This document shows, in pieces, positions 44,858 through 53,402 of a stretch of 64,000 nucleotides of DNA (the first letter of the stretch is position 1; each line of letters opens with the position of its first letter). This DNA is from an uncultured Saprospirales bacterium (GTDB lineage: Bacteria > Bacteroidota > Bacteroidia > Chitinophagales > Saprospiraceae). The notes beneath the pieces are model-generated. The model was not told where the DNA came from. It saw only the letters and a list, made by a program, of their open reading frames with translations, and made no database searches. A program made the translations under genes and the position numbers. The stretch covers positions 1 to 64,000 of the forward strand of contig CALAZP010000277.1 of NCBI GenBank assembly GCA_937926355.1, given 5' to 3'.

Positions 44858-45473
44858 AAAATATTTTCCAAAACTAACGGAGAACGAATGTTTACAATTA
44901 GAGCAACTAGGCCGATTATTAGTACAATATAACCAAAAGGTAAATGTAATATCAAGAAAAGATATTGACAACGTCTACGAGCACCATATTTTACACTCCC
45001 TCACCATTTTAAAATGGTTTGATTTCAAACCATTTACCACCATACTAGATTTAGGAACAGGAGGTGGATTACCTGGGTTACCAATAGCCATATTAAAACC
45101 AAAATGTACCTTTCATTTGATTGACGCGAGAAAAAAGAAATTAGAAATAGTTGAGGAAATAAGGTCAACCTTGAAATTAAAGAATGTAAAAATTACTCAC
45201 ATGAGGGCAGAAGACCTTCAATCAAGCTATCAATTTATAATCAGTCGTGCAGTAACTAATCTCCCCAATTTATGGCAACTGAGTAATAATTTAATCAATA
45301 CCACTGTACACAGAAATAGTTATCCAAATGGCCTAATATGTTTGAAAGGAGGAAATTTACAAGCAGAAATAAAGAGCTTACCTAAAGGAATTTATGTAGA
45401 AACCCAAAAAATAACATCAACAATAAAAGAACCTTATTTTGAGGATAAATATGTAGTTTACGTACAAAAATAA
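44844..45473 (+). CDS. rsmG: 16S rRNA (guanine527-N7)-methyltransferase
   Basis: A 209-residue SAM-dependent rRNA methyltransferase (formerly gidB). Seen: NVISRKDIDNVYEHHILHSL, the SAM motif LDLGTGGGLPGLPIAI, HLIDARKKKLEIVEEI, and ISRAVTNLPNLWQL. I chose the ATG at 44844 over TTG at 44841. In many bacteria rsmG lies near the chromosome origin; here it is 3.3 kb from the oriC candidate. The DUF3127 gene follows after 5 bases. Confidence 0.95.
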   Translation: MKKIKKYFPKLTENECLQLEQLGRLLVQYNQKVNVISRKDIDNVYEHHILHSLTILKWFDFKPFTTILDLGTGGGLPGLPIAILKPKCTFHLIDARKKKLEIVEEIRSTLKLKNVKITHMRAEDLQSSYQFIISRAVTNLPNLWQLSNNLINTTVHRNSYPNGLICLKGGNLQAEIKSLPKGIYVETQKITSTIKEPYFEDKYVVYVQK

Positions 45474-45478
45474 ATTTT

Positions 45479-45832
45479 ATGTCATTTGAAATAGAAGGAG
45501 TATTACATAAGAAATTTGAAACTGAGAATAAAACTGATACTTTTCAAGCTAGAGAAATGATACTTGAAATACAAGATGGAAATTATCCTCAGTTAATCAA
45601 ATTTCAACTGGTTCAAGATAGATGCTCTTTACTAGACCCTATATCGGAGGGACAAAAAATAAAAGTAAGTTTTGACTTAAGGGGCAGAGAATGGAATGGA
45701 AAATATTTTACCAATCTTAATGCATGGAAAATACAAAAAGCGGAGTCAGAAACAGACAGTGTGGACCAATTTCCAACTGCTGCAGACGAACCTGCGAATT
45801 ATGATGACCAAGATGATGATTTGCCTTTCTAA
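45479..45832 (+). CDS. DUF3127 protein, OB-fold type
   Basis: A 117-residue DUF3127 protein. Seen: FEIEGVLHKKFETENKTDTFQAREMILEI, then FQLVQDRCSLLDPISEGQKIKVSFDLRGREWNGKYFTNLNAWKIQK, which is the complete family pattern, and an acidic tail ending DDQDDDLPF much like the C-terminal tail of SSB proteins. That suggests single-stranded DNA binding or contact with replication partners, inferred only from the tail and fold. It follows rsmG by 5 bases and converges on bcp after 10 bases. Confidence 0.88.
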   Translation: MSFEIEGVLHKKFETENKTDTFQAREMILEIQDGNYPQLIKFQLVQDRCSLLDPISEGQKIKVSFDLRGREWNGKYFTNLNAWKIQKAESETDSVDQFPTAADEPANYDDQDDDLPF

Positions 45833-45842
45833 GTAATAAGTC

Positions 45843-46307
45843 CTATTGTAATAATTCTAATAGTTGATTGGAATGATCCTTGGTTTTAACTTTAGAAATT
45901 ACATGTGTAACAACCCCGAGTTCATTACACACTACCGTCGTTCTGAGCACACCCATATATTTTTTTCCATACATACTTTTCTCACCCCAAACTCCAAAAT
46001 CACTCATCATTTCATGATTGAAATCCGCTAATAGGTCAAAAGGTAACCCATATTTATCTTTAAATTTCTTGTGCTTAGTAGGCATATCAGGACTAATACC
46101 GTAAAGAGTATAACCTAGTTTGGATAATTCGGCAAAACCATCCCTTAGACTACATGCCTCAGCAGTACAACCTGGGGTATCATCTTTCGGATAAAAAAAT
46201 AAAATTAACTTTTTGCCTTTTAAATCACTACTATTTACAACAACCTCGTCTTGATTTTGAAGTTTAAAAGGAGGAATATTTTCACCAACAGTAATCATAT
46301 TATTCAT
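45843..46307 (-). CDS. bcp: Thioredoxin-dependent peroxiredoxin (Bcp/PrxQ)
   Basis: A 154-residue thiol peroxidase that reduces hydroperoxides using thioredoxin. Seen: FFYPKDDTPGCTAEACSLRDGF with the peroxidatic Cys in TPGCT and the possible resolving Cys five residues later, the Bcp pattern. I chose the start MNNMITVG at 46307, 4 bases after the aat gene, rather than the longer reading from 46352 that would overlap aat. It would be the last gene of the ctaA-aat-bcp run. Confidence 0.94.
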   Translation of the reverse strand: MNNMITVGENIPPFKLQNQDEVVVNSSDLKGKKLILFFYPKDDTPGCTAEACSLRDGFAELSKLGYTLYGISPDMPTKHKKFKDKYGLPFDLLADFNHEMMSDFGVWGEKSMYGKKYMGVLRTTVVCNELGVVTHVISKVKTKDHSNQLLELLQ

Positions 46308-46311
46308 TTTT

Positions 46312-46992
46312 TTATAATTTCCAAAAACTACAGATATCTCGGTTTTTAGCATTCAAATCTAAATACATTTTAAATTCTGATCTTGAAATACCCATTGCAC
46401 CTAAAGAAACCAAATGTTTAGTTTTTTGTTGGCAATCCACTAAATAATAATTTTCATCTTCCAATTTTTGGACTAAAGAAATAAAACCAAACTTACTGGC
46501 ATTAGGAATAAGGGTAAACATAGATTCTCCAAAAAAAATCTTACCTATGGAAATTCCGTAAAGGCCACCAACAATTTTGTTTTCTTTCCATACTTCCACG
46601 GAGTGAGCATATCCCAATTTATGCAATTTATTATAGGCTGAAATCATATCTTCAGTAATCCACGTTCCAATTTGTCCTCTTCGATTTATAGATGCACACA
46701 TTCTTATAACCTCATTGAAATTATAATCATAGGACACCCTTAATTTATCACTATTAAAGTAAGTCCGCATACTCTTCCTAATAATTAAGTCCTTTGGAAA
46801 AAGAACAAACCTCGGATCCGGACTATACCAAAGAATAGGATCATACTCAGAAAACCATGGGAAGATACCGAGTTTATAAGCCCTAATCAGTCTATTAGGA
46901 GATAAATCTGCCCCGATAGCTAACAGCCCATCAGAATCAGCTTCATAAATAGGAGGAAAAGGGTCATTTATACCAAGTATTTTAATTTCCAT
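46312..46992 (-). CDS. aat: Leucyl/phenylalanyl-tRNA-protein transferase
   Basis: A 226-residue N-end-rule enzyme that adds Leu or Phe to proteins with N-terminal Arg or Lys. Seen: FPPIYEADSDGLLAIGADLSPNRLIRAYKLGIFPWF, WYSPDPRFVLFP, and FFGESMFTLIPNASKFGFISLV, the standard motifs. Its start overlaps the ctaA end by 11 bases. Substrates go to ClpS and ClpAP; a clpS gene lies at 58908 in the same window. Confidence 0.95.
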   Translation of the reverse strand: MEIKILGINDPFPPIYEADSDGLLAIGADLSPNRLIRAYKLGIFPWFSEYDPILWYSPDPRFVLFPKDLIIRKSMRTYFNSDKLRVSYDYNFNEVIRMCASINRRGQIGTWITEDMISAYNKLHKLGYAHSVEVWKENKIVGGLYGISIGKIFFGESMFTLIPNASKFGFISLVQKLEDENYYLVDCQQKTKHLVSLGAMGISRSEFKMYLDLNAKNRDICSFWKL

Positions 46993-48031
46993 TTTTTATA
47001 AAAGCAGAAAAATAAATGGAAAAGAAAATAAAAATTAATAAAATTCCAACTACTTGATGTAATACACCAATTCCAACAGGAATAATTCCAATGCTGTTAA
47101 CCAATACAGCAACACCAAGAAAAATTTGAATCAAAAGCACCACAAACCATAAAAAACTTTTAATTCTTAAATTAGAATATGCTTTATTTCTAAAAACACT
47201 AATAATAAAAGCTATACCTAAAAGGAATATCACATACCCATTCATTCTATGCAGTACCTGAATAAATGCAGAAAAAAATATACTCTTATCATAATTCACA
47301 AAATTGGAAACCATCCAATTATTTTTATCAAAAAGAATAGAAGGTAATAATTCCCCATGAAGGTCAGGCCAAGTAGGATAAAGTAAAGCCGCTTTTACCC
47401 CCGACATGATACCACCAAGATAGAGTTGAACGAAAAGTAAAACACCAATAGGAACTAAAAGTCCCCAAAAAAAAGATTTACTTACAAAAATTTTACCAGT
47501 ATAAAATTCCTTAAAGTACACCCAAAATAAGTATATGAGAGTGATAACAGCTAAAGATAAATGAGTAGCGAGTTTGTAGGCGTTTACCCATGGTCTTTCG
47601 ATTAACCCTGAGGCAACCATGATCCAACCAAAACTCGCTACTAAAGCAGCTAACGATAAAACTATAAGTAATCTCCTTTTTAAAAGTTTATGTAACTGAC
47701 CTTTTGCTAAAAAATATATAAACGGTATTAAAAACACCAAACCCATAATACGGGCCCATAATCTGTGAAAATATTCCCAGAAATAGATAAACTTAAAATC
47801 GCTTAATTCCATTCCTTCATTTATCATTTTATATTGGGGCGTTGCCTTATAAAGATCAAATTCATAAAGCCACTGTTCTTCATTTATAGGAGGTATGGAA
47901 CCTGTAACGATTTCCCACTTGGTAATAGACAGACCAGATCCAGTTAACCTTGTAACCCCACCTATAAGAATTTGAATAAAAATCATGATTACTCCAACCA
48001 ACATCCAATAACCTATATACTTATTAGTCAT
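46982..48031 (-). CDS. ctaA: Heme A synthase (COX15/CtaA)
   Basis: A 349-residue membrane enzyme oxidising heme O to heme A for cytochrome oxidase. Seen: about eight membrane helices, IGGVTRLTGSGLSITKW with the conserved GGxTRLTxSGLS, the EYFHRLWARIMG heme ligand His, LIERPWVNAYKLATHLSLA, and a second HRMNGY/HQVVG His pair. The gene ends against the oriC candidate, whose 5' side it flanks, and reads away from it. Confidence 0.95.
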   Translation of the reverse strand: MTNKYIGYWMLVGVIMIFIQILIGGVTRLTGSGLSITKWEIVTGSIPPINEEQWLYEFDLYKATPQYKMINEGMELSDFKFIYFWEYFHRLWARIMGLVFLIPFIYFLAKGQLHKLLKRRLLIVLSLAALVASFGWIMVASGLIERPWVNAYKLATHLSLAVITLIYLFWVYFKEFYTGKIFVSKSFFWGLLVPIGVLLFVQLYLGGIMSGVKAALLYPTWPDLHGELLPSILFDKNNWMVSNFVNYDKSIFFSAFIQVLHRMNGYVIFLLGIAFIISVFRNKAYSNLRIKSFLWFVVLLIQIFLGVAVLVNSIGIIPVGIGVLHQVVGILLIFIFFSIYFSAFIKNGN

Positions 48032-48444
48032 ATAAAAGAATTAAGCCTTTACCAAATAAAAAAGATGAATCACTGATAATTAAATAATTGTTAGTTTATA
48101 AAAAGAAACACTCATCATCATATATGTTTAGATGTGGATAAGATTTTATCCACAATTAACTAACATTTATATTTTTTTAATAAGTACATGTTTATTTGAC
48201 AAGTCTATCGATACAAACATTTTATAAAAAATATATTAATTTATTTCTTTATTTGATTTGACTGTTTGTTTTTACTAGAATTTGTAAAGAAAATTAACTA
48301 AAGTTGATTTAAAGCATTCTTGAATTACTTATTTGTATTCGTTAAACACTTTTATTAACAATTAGGGTGTATAAGTGTAGTGTCTAAATATTTTAAATTG
48401 TTTATTTTATGTATTAAAATAAATTCAACTGTTAATAAGTAAAA
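48032..48444. other. oriC: Probable chromosomal replication origin (oriC)
   Basis: This 413-base stretch holds no gene. It contains two perfect DnaA boxes facing each other, TGTGGATAA (48133-48141) and TTATCCACA (48146-48154), a near-perfect box GGTGTATAA (48366-48374, 8 of 9 to TTATNCACA in reverse), two one-mismatch boxes (TTATTAACA at 48352-48360 and its reverse at 48430-48438), and long AT-only tracts suited to unwinding. Genes read away from it on both sides (ctaA minus, dtd plus), and the strand G-over-C bias changes here. dnaA is not in the window. Confidence 0.75.
48133..48154. promoter_or_regulatory. Paired perfect DnaA boxes
   Basis: TGTGGATAA and TTATCCACA are exact consensus boxes in opposite orientation, separated by only four bases (48142-48145). 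Such a pair would load two DnaA monomers back to back. Confidence 0.85.
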
Positions 48445-48897
48445 ATGAGAGTGGTCATTCAAAGAGTAATTAAAAGCACATTATACATTGATGAAATAAA
48501 ATTTAGTCAGATAGGAAGAGGTTTACTTTTATTGGTTGGTATTACAGAAGATGACACTGATGATGATATTGATTGGATAACCCGAAAAGTAATGAATATG
48601 AGAATATTTAATGATGATAATGGGATAATGAATTGTAGCGTATTGGATAAAAGTTATGAATTAATGATAGTGAGCCAATTTACTCTTTACGCGAGTACAA
48701 AAAAAGGAAATAGACCTTCATATATAAGATCTGCTAAAGGACCTATATCTGAACCTATTTTTGACCAGTTAATAGCGAATTTTAGGAAATTTAATGGTAT
48801 AAATATTAAAACAGGAAAATTTGGTGCTGATATGAAGATTCAATTGATAAACGATGGGCCTGTTACTATTTTATTGGACTCAAAAAATAAAGAATAA
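48445..48897 (+). CDS. dtd: D-aminoacyl-tRNA deacylase
   Basis: A 150-residue proofreading enzyme that removes D-amino acids, and glycine, from tRNA. Seen: MRVVIQRVIKSTLYID, the catalytic motif SQFTLYASTKKGNRPSY with the SQFTL pocket, and the GPVTI cross-subunit loop near the end. The length is as usual. It is the first plus-strand gene right of the oriC candidate, and MazG follows after zero bases. It heads a run of nine genes with tiny gaps or overlaps. Confidence 0.96.
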   Translation: MRVVIQRVIKSTLYIDEIKFSQIGRGLLLLVGITEDDTDDDIDWITRKVMNMRIFNDDNGIMNCSVLDKSYELMIVSQFTLYASTKKGNRPSYIRSAKGPISEPIFDQLIANFRKFNGINIKTGKFGADMKIQLINDGPVTILLDSKNKE

Positions 48898-49236
48898 ATG
48901 ACTATCAAACAATATCAGGAAGAGGTTGAACTTTGGATACATAAATATGGTGTCAGGTATTTTGATGAGACGACTAATGCGCTCTTATTAGTAGAAGAGG
49001 TAGGGGAATTAGTCAGAATTATAGCGAGAGAGTATGGAGAGCAGTCATATAAAAATGATAAAAAACCAATGGATGTCAAGAAAGATATAGCTGATGAAAT
49101 GACTGATATACTATTTGTATTGACTTGCTTAGCTAATCAAATGGGAATTAATTTAACAGAAGCAGTTACTCTAAATATGAATAAAAAATCCACACGAGAT
49201 AAGACGCGACATAGTAATAATGAAAAATTACTATAA
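48898..49236 (+). CDS. MazG-like nucleotide pyrophosphohydrolase
   Basis: A 112-residue protein of the MazG/all-alpha NTP pyrophosphatase superfamily. Seen: LLVEEVGELVRIIAREYGEQ with the first metal-binding acidic helix, and DEMTDILFVLTCLANQMG with the second. These supply the four acidic ligands for magnesium. Such enzymes hydrolyse aberrant or excess dNTPs or NTPs. It is the single-domain form. It is immediately downstream of dtd and 3 bases before the phosphatase gene. Confidence 0.92.
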   Translation: MTIKQYQEEVELWIHKYGVRYFDETTNALLLVEEVGELVRIIAREYGEQSYKNDKKPMDVKKDIADEMTDILFVLTCLANQMGINLTEAVTLNMNKKSTRDKTRHSNNEKLL

Positions 49237-49239
49237 CGG

Positions 49240-50487
49240 ATGTCAGATTTTTCACAAATAAAGAAGTCGTTTAATTCAACTGAGGTACTGCAGCGGGCAT
49301 TGCATTTGAAACAACTCCAGTTAAATGGATTACTCAATATGACCCAAGCTATCAACAATAATATATCTGCAGTAGAGCTTTTTAAAATGTATAAGTCTTT
49401 TTTAAGCTGGGAAATTGGCATTACTAGAATGGCTTTGTATGTAAAAGAAGGAAATGAATGGATATGTACCACATGGATAGGACTTAATAAAGAAGAGCAA
49501 AACTTAAAACTAGGAGATCGTTTAGAATATTATGACAGATTAAAACTGATTGAAAAAGAGATTGATCCATTTATTGCCTCTTTTGATGTCATCATACCAG
49601 TTCAACATAAACAAAATCCCATTGCATATGTGTTGATTGGAAATTTCGAAGCAGAAGATGATATGTATGCAAAGGTTCAGTTTATTACGGCTATCACTAA
49701 CATTATAGCAGTTGCCATAGAAAACAAAAGATTATTTAAGAAACAATTGGAACAAGAACGAATGCGCAGAGAAATGGAATTAGCAGGTGAAATGCAGAGA
49801 ATGTTAATTCCTAAAGAATTACCTAGTACAATATGGTATGAATTTGACTGCATATATAAACCACATTATGGTGTTGGTGGGGATTATTATGATGTAATAT
49901 CCGATGGGGAAGATAAAATTGTATTTTGTATAGGTGATATTTCTGGAAAAGGGGTAGCTGCAGCTATTTTAATGGCTAATTTTCAAGCTAATTTTCACAC
50001 ATTGATTAATAAAAGTGAAGAACTAGATAATTTTATTATTGATCTAAATAAGTCTGTAAATCTAATTACAGAGGGAGATAAATTTATAACATTTTTCATT
50101 GGAGAATTTAATTATAAAACAAGAAAGCTAAAGTATGTAAATGCAGGTCATAGTTGGCCTGTTGTCTATAATAAAGGGAATATTCACTTATTGAAAAAGG
50201 GAAGTACTTTTTTAGGTTCATTTAAAGAAATAACAGAGGTAGAAATAGGAGAAGAAATTCTAGATGATGACACATTTATTTTGACCTATACGGATGGTTT
50301 GACTGATTTAAAAAATGAGGAAGATGAGTTTTTGAAACCAGAATTTTTGTATGATTTTGTTAGAAAATTTAATCATTTATCAGCATGTGAGTTCAACCGC
50401 AACTTAATGATAGAAATTGAAAAGTTTAAAGGATCAAATACCTACCCTGATGATTTCACAGTTTTATCTTGTAAATTGTTTAAATGA
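49240..50487 (+). CDS. SpoIIE-type PP2C serine phosphatase with GAF-like sensor
   Basis: A 415-residue RsbU/SpoIIE-type phosphatase. Seen: an N-terminal sensor-like part (about 30-160, GAF-like), a linker helix LEQERMRREMELAGEMQRML, and the PP2C domain with GVGGDYYDVI, FCIGDISGKGVAAAI, YTDGLTDLKNEEDEF, and YPDDFTVLSCK. The Asp ligands are intact. Such enzymes dephosphorylate STAS antagonists in partner-switching; the matching RsbW-like kinase at 25061 is far away, and no STAS gene is seen. It overlaps the TM2 gene by 4 bases. Confidence 0.9.
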   Translation: MSDFSQIKKSFNSTEVLQRALHLKQLQLNGLLNMTQAINNNISAVELFKMYKSFLSWEIGITRMALYVKEGNEWICTTWIGLNKEEQNLKLGDRLEYYDRLKLIEKEIDPFIASFDVIIPVQHKQNPIAYVLIGNFEAEDDMYAKVQFITAITNIIAVAIENKRLFKKQLEQERMRREMELAGEMQRMLIPKELPSTIWYEFDCIYKPHYGVGGDYYDVISDGEDKIVFCIGDISGKGVAAAILMANFQANFHTLINKSEELDNFIIDLNKSVNLITEGDKFITFFIGEFNYKTRKLKYVNAGHSWPVVYNKGNIHLLKKGSTFLGSFKEITEVEIGEEILDDDTFILTYTDGLTDLKNEEDEFLKPEFLYDFVRKFNHLSACEFNRNLMIEIEKFKGSNTYPDDFTVLSCKLFK

Positions 50488-51203
50488 AAAATAAGAATAT
50501 AGCAGGATTGTTGGCTTTATTTTTTGGTGCTTTGGGTATTCATAGGTTTTATTTGGGGCAAACAGGCCTTGGAATTATGTATATATTTTTGATTTTTATT
50601 AGTCCAATAATAAGCTTTATAGATGCCATTGTATTCTTTTCAATGGATAGGGAGAATTTTAATATAAAATACAATAAAAAATATTACAAAGCAGTAAAAA
50701 GAGAGGTGTTATCAAAAGAAAAAATGGAGAAAAGACCTAATAAAGTAACAAAAAAGAATTTATCCATAGCAGAGACTTATAAGATATCGGGAAAAGAAAA
50801 GTTTAAAAAATATGATTATCAAGGTGCAATTGATCAGTTTAATAAAGCACTTGAATTTTTACCAACGGATTTAGCAGTACATTTTAATTTGGCTTGTGCG
50901 TACTCATTATTAGAAAATATAGAAAAAGCATTTTTCCATTTAGATAGATCAGTAGCAAACGGCTTTAATGATTTTGATAAAATACGCTCCCATGAAGCAT
51001 TGTCTTTTATTAGGGTCCATTCACAGTTTAAAGAATTTGAGCAAAATGGATATAGATTAATTAATCAGCCAATTTATAGTAATTCGGCTGAAAATCAATT
51101 TGAACTGGAAGAACAACTAGAGCAGTTAAATACCTTGAAGGAAAGAGGTCTACTAACAAATTCTGAATTTCTTAGAGAAAAGGAAAAATTATTGAATAAC
51201 TAG
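50484..51203 (+). CDS. TM2-TPR-SHOCT multi-domain membrane protein
   Basis: A 239-residue protein with three parts: an N-terminal TM2 domain (about 1-60: two membrane helices with GIHRFYLGQTGLGI), a TPR-like helical stretch (about 95-165: AIDQFNKALEFLPTDLAVHFNLACAY), and a C-terminal SHOCT-like oligomerisation helix (LNTLKERGLLTNSEFLREKEKLL). The pairing of TM2 with a SHOCT end is seen elsewhere in bacteria. The role is unknown. It overlaps the phosphatase upstream by 4 bases and is followed after 3 bases by the CBS gene. Confidence 0.78.
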   Translation: MKNKNIAGLLALFFGALGIHRFYLGQTGLGIMYIFLIFISPIISFIDAIVFFSMDRENFNIKYNKKYYKAVKREVLSKEKMEKRPNKVTKKNLSIAETYKISGKEKFKKYDYQGAIDQFNKALEFLPTDLAVHFNLACAYSLLENIEKAFFHLDRSVANGFNDFDKIRSHEALSFIRVHSQFKEFEQNGYRLINQPIYSNSAENQFELEEQLEQLNTLKERGLLTNSEFLREKEKLLNN

Positions 51204-51206
51204 CTT

Positions 51207-51869
51207 ATGATTATCACCCAATTAATAGATTCCGGAATTCCACCTTTAAATGATAAGCAAACGGTCCAAGGTGCGCTGAAAATTTTAAATAATTCTGGTT
51301 TTTCTCAACTTCCAATTTTAGGGGAGAACCAGTACTTGGGTATGATTTTTAAGGAAGACTTAGAAATGCACCAGTTAAGTAAGGAAATTCCTTTTGAAAT
51401 TAGGAATCTAAAAGGGGTTTATACTAAACCAAAGGATAATATATTAGAAGCTCTGAAGATTGGAAATCAAAACCAGTTAGAGATAATACCTGTTGTGGAT
51501 TCCAATTTGCAGTATTTGGGAAGTGTTAAAATAGGGAGTTGTATTCACTATTTAATAGAAAATACAACCTTAGGGGAAATAGGAGGAATATTGGTTTTAA
51601 GAGCAAAGAAAAGCGATTACAGTTTGAGCGAAATTGCGAGGATAATTGAAATGGAAGGCTCTAGTCTCTTGCATTTTTTTATTAATGAATTTGATGAGAA
51701 TAGCAAGGAATTAAAAATTACTATCAAAGTAGATCATTTGAATATGTATTCGTTAGAGCGAACATTTGAAAGATATGGATACTTGGTAGATGCTGTATTT
51801 TCCGAAAAAGAGGAAATAAATGTATTAAGAGAAAGGTATGATTCCTTAATGAATTATTTGAATGTATAG
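51207..51869 (+). CDS. CBS-domain protein with ACT-like C-terminus
   Basis: A 220-residue protein with two CBS repeats (about 10-115: QGALKILNNSGFSQLPIL, and EIIPVVDSNLQYLGSV) and a C-terminal ACT-like domain (about 130-200: SDYSLSEIARIIEMEGSSLLHFFI). CBS pairs sense adenine nucleotides. In other Bacteroidota such a protein precedes NAD kinase, as here (3-base gap). It may regulate the kinase or a neighbouring product, but this is inferred from the pairing alone. Confidence 0.85.
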   Translation: MIITQLIDSGIPPLNDKQTVQGALKILNNSGFSQLPILGENQYLGMIFKEDLEMHQLSKEIPFEIRNLKGVYTKPKDNILEALKIGNQNQLEIIPVVDSNLQYLGSVKIGSCIHYLIENTTLGEIGGILVLRAKKSDYSLSEIARIIEMEGSSLLHFFINEFDENSKELKITIKVDHLNMYSLERTFERYGYLVDAVFSEKEEINVLRERYDSLMNYLNV

Positions 51870-51872
51870 TTC

Positions 51873-52757
51873 ATGAAGGTAATAGTTTACGCAAGAAAAC
51901 TGAATGATTCGATATTAAAGTACTTGAATATTTTAGTTGAAAGTTTAACGGAAATTCAATCAGAAGTTTATCTATCGAAGGAAATATATCACCAGTTGAG
52001 TATTAATGATGACATTTTCAAAAAAGTTAATTTATTAACTGGTAAAGAAAGTATCACATTAGAGAATTTTGATTTTTTTATAACTCTAGGAGGAGATGGA
52101 ACTATACTTGGAGCTTTAACTTATGTAAAAGGGAGCGGAATTCCTATAATAGGTATTAATGTTGGAAGGTTAGGATTTTTAGCAAGTATTGAAAAAAAGA
52201 AAATAAAGGAAGCTGTAAAGTCAGTAAAAGAGGGATTTTATACAAAGGAATCTAGAACTCTTTTAACTATATCTTCAAATTATCCAATTTTTGCAAACTT
52301 ACCATTAGCTCTAAACGATGTGACTGTTTCAAAAAGGGATACGTCTTCAATGGTAACCATACACACCTATATAGATGGGGAATATCTCAACTCGTATTGG
52401 GGAGATGGTTTAATAATATCAACACCAACAGGATCTACGGGATATTCTTTGAGTTGTGGGGGACCAATTGTTTTTCCAGGAAGTGGTAATTTCATCATAA
52501 CTCCAATTGCTCCGCATAACTTAAATATAAGACCAATAGTAGTTTCAGATAAGTCAGAAATTTTGCTGAAAATAGAGGGTAGAACGGAAAATTTTTTGTG
52601 TACGTTGGATGCTAGATTTGAACCCATTACAACGGCACATCAACTTAGAATAAAGAAATATCAATATCCTTTGTTTTTAATTAGAATGGAAGATGCCAGT
52701 TTTTCAAAAACCATAAGGAGTAAGTTAGCATGGGGGGTAGATAAAAGGAATAAATAA
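51873..52757 (+). CDS. nadK: NAD kinase
   Basis: A 294-residue enzyme that phosphorylates NAD to NADP. Seen: the GGDGT motif in FITLGGDGTILGAL (about residues 70-83), NVGRLGFLA, the NE/D-type segment LNDVTVSKRDTSSM, STPTGSTGYSLSCGGPIVFP, and the closing C-terminal strand. These are the signatures of the family. It lies 3 bases after the CBS gene and 1 base before an unknown membrane-protein gene. Confidence 0.95.
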   Translation: MKVIVYARKLNDSILKYLNILVESLTEIQSEVYLSKEIYHQLSINDDIFKKVNLLTGKESITLENFDFFITLGGDGTILGALTYVKGSGIPIIGINVGRLGFLASIEKKKIKEAVKSVKEGFYTKESRTLLTISSNYPIFANLPLALNDVTVSKRDTSSMVTIHTYIDGEYLNSYWGDGLIISTPTGSTGYSLSCGGPIVFPGSGNFIITPIAPHNLNIRPIVVSDKSEILLKIEGRTENFLCTLDARFEPITTAHQLRIKKYQYPLFLIRMEDASFSKTIRSKLAWGVDKRNK

Positions 52758-52758
52758 T

Positions 52759-53397
52759 ATGGAAAATTCAATTTTCGCATATTCTAATTTATATCTTTCT
52801 TTTATTAGTATTGAAAAAAGTAATTATGGTAAAATAATTTTGTTTTTTCAAGAAAATGAAGAGGGGATAAGATCTTTAAGTATCAAGGAATTTGAGGAAA
52901 TTATATTGGATTTTTGCGATGCTTTGTTTGAAGCTGGACAATATGAAAGGTACATTAAATTTTCACTTGAGACTTTACCGATTAGTTTAGAATATGGTGC
53001 CCCAGAACATTTATACCCTAAAATTTTATTTAGGAGAGCTGCATCTTTTTATAATGTAGGTTTGATATGGGAGGCAGAAAATATCTTGGTACAATTATGT
53101 AGAATAGATACCAGACAAAAAGAAGTTAGATTGCTTTTAAAGAAATGTATACAGAATAGAAGAAAAGGGTTAGTCCAAAAAAATAGAGCCATTGCTATTT
53201 TGTTAATTCTTTTAACTGCATTACTTTCAAGTGGTGAAGTTTTGTTTATTCGACCATTTTACGAACAGTACACTACTAATTTTGTAATTGCCAAATATTT
53301 ATTGATTGGTTTGGCTATAATTTTAGTCTCTTTTGGGTTTTTGTTTGAGTACTTTACTATAAGAAGACAAATCGAAAAATTAATTTTAAAAAAATAG
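52759..53397 (+). CDS. Unknown protein with two C-terminal membrane helices
   Basis: A 212-residue protein with no family I recognise. The first 130 residues form an alpha-helical, TPR-like part (for example AASFYNVGLIWEAENILVQL), and the last 70 hold two membrane helices (about 143-165 and 172-195). The domain arrangement is a helical cytoplasmic sensor on a two-helix hairpin anchor. It is one base after nadK and 5 bases before the GH109-type gene, in the same nine-gene run. The function is unknown. Confidence 0.65.
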   Translation: MENSIFAYSNLYLSFISIEKSNYGKIILFFQENEEGIRSLSIKEFEEIILDFCDALFEAGQYERYIKFSLETLPISLEYGAPEHLYPKILFRRAASFYNVGLIWEAENILVQLCRIDTRQKEVRLLLKKCIQNRRKGLVQKNRAIAILLILLTALLSSGEVLFIRPFYEQYTTNFVIAKYLLIGLAIILVSFGFLFEYFTIRRQIEKLILKK

Positions 53398-53402
53398 ATT
53401 AA

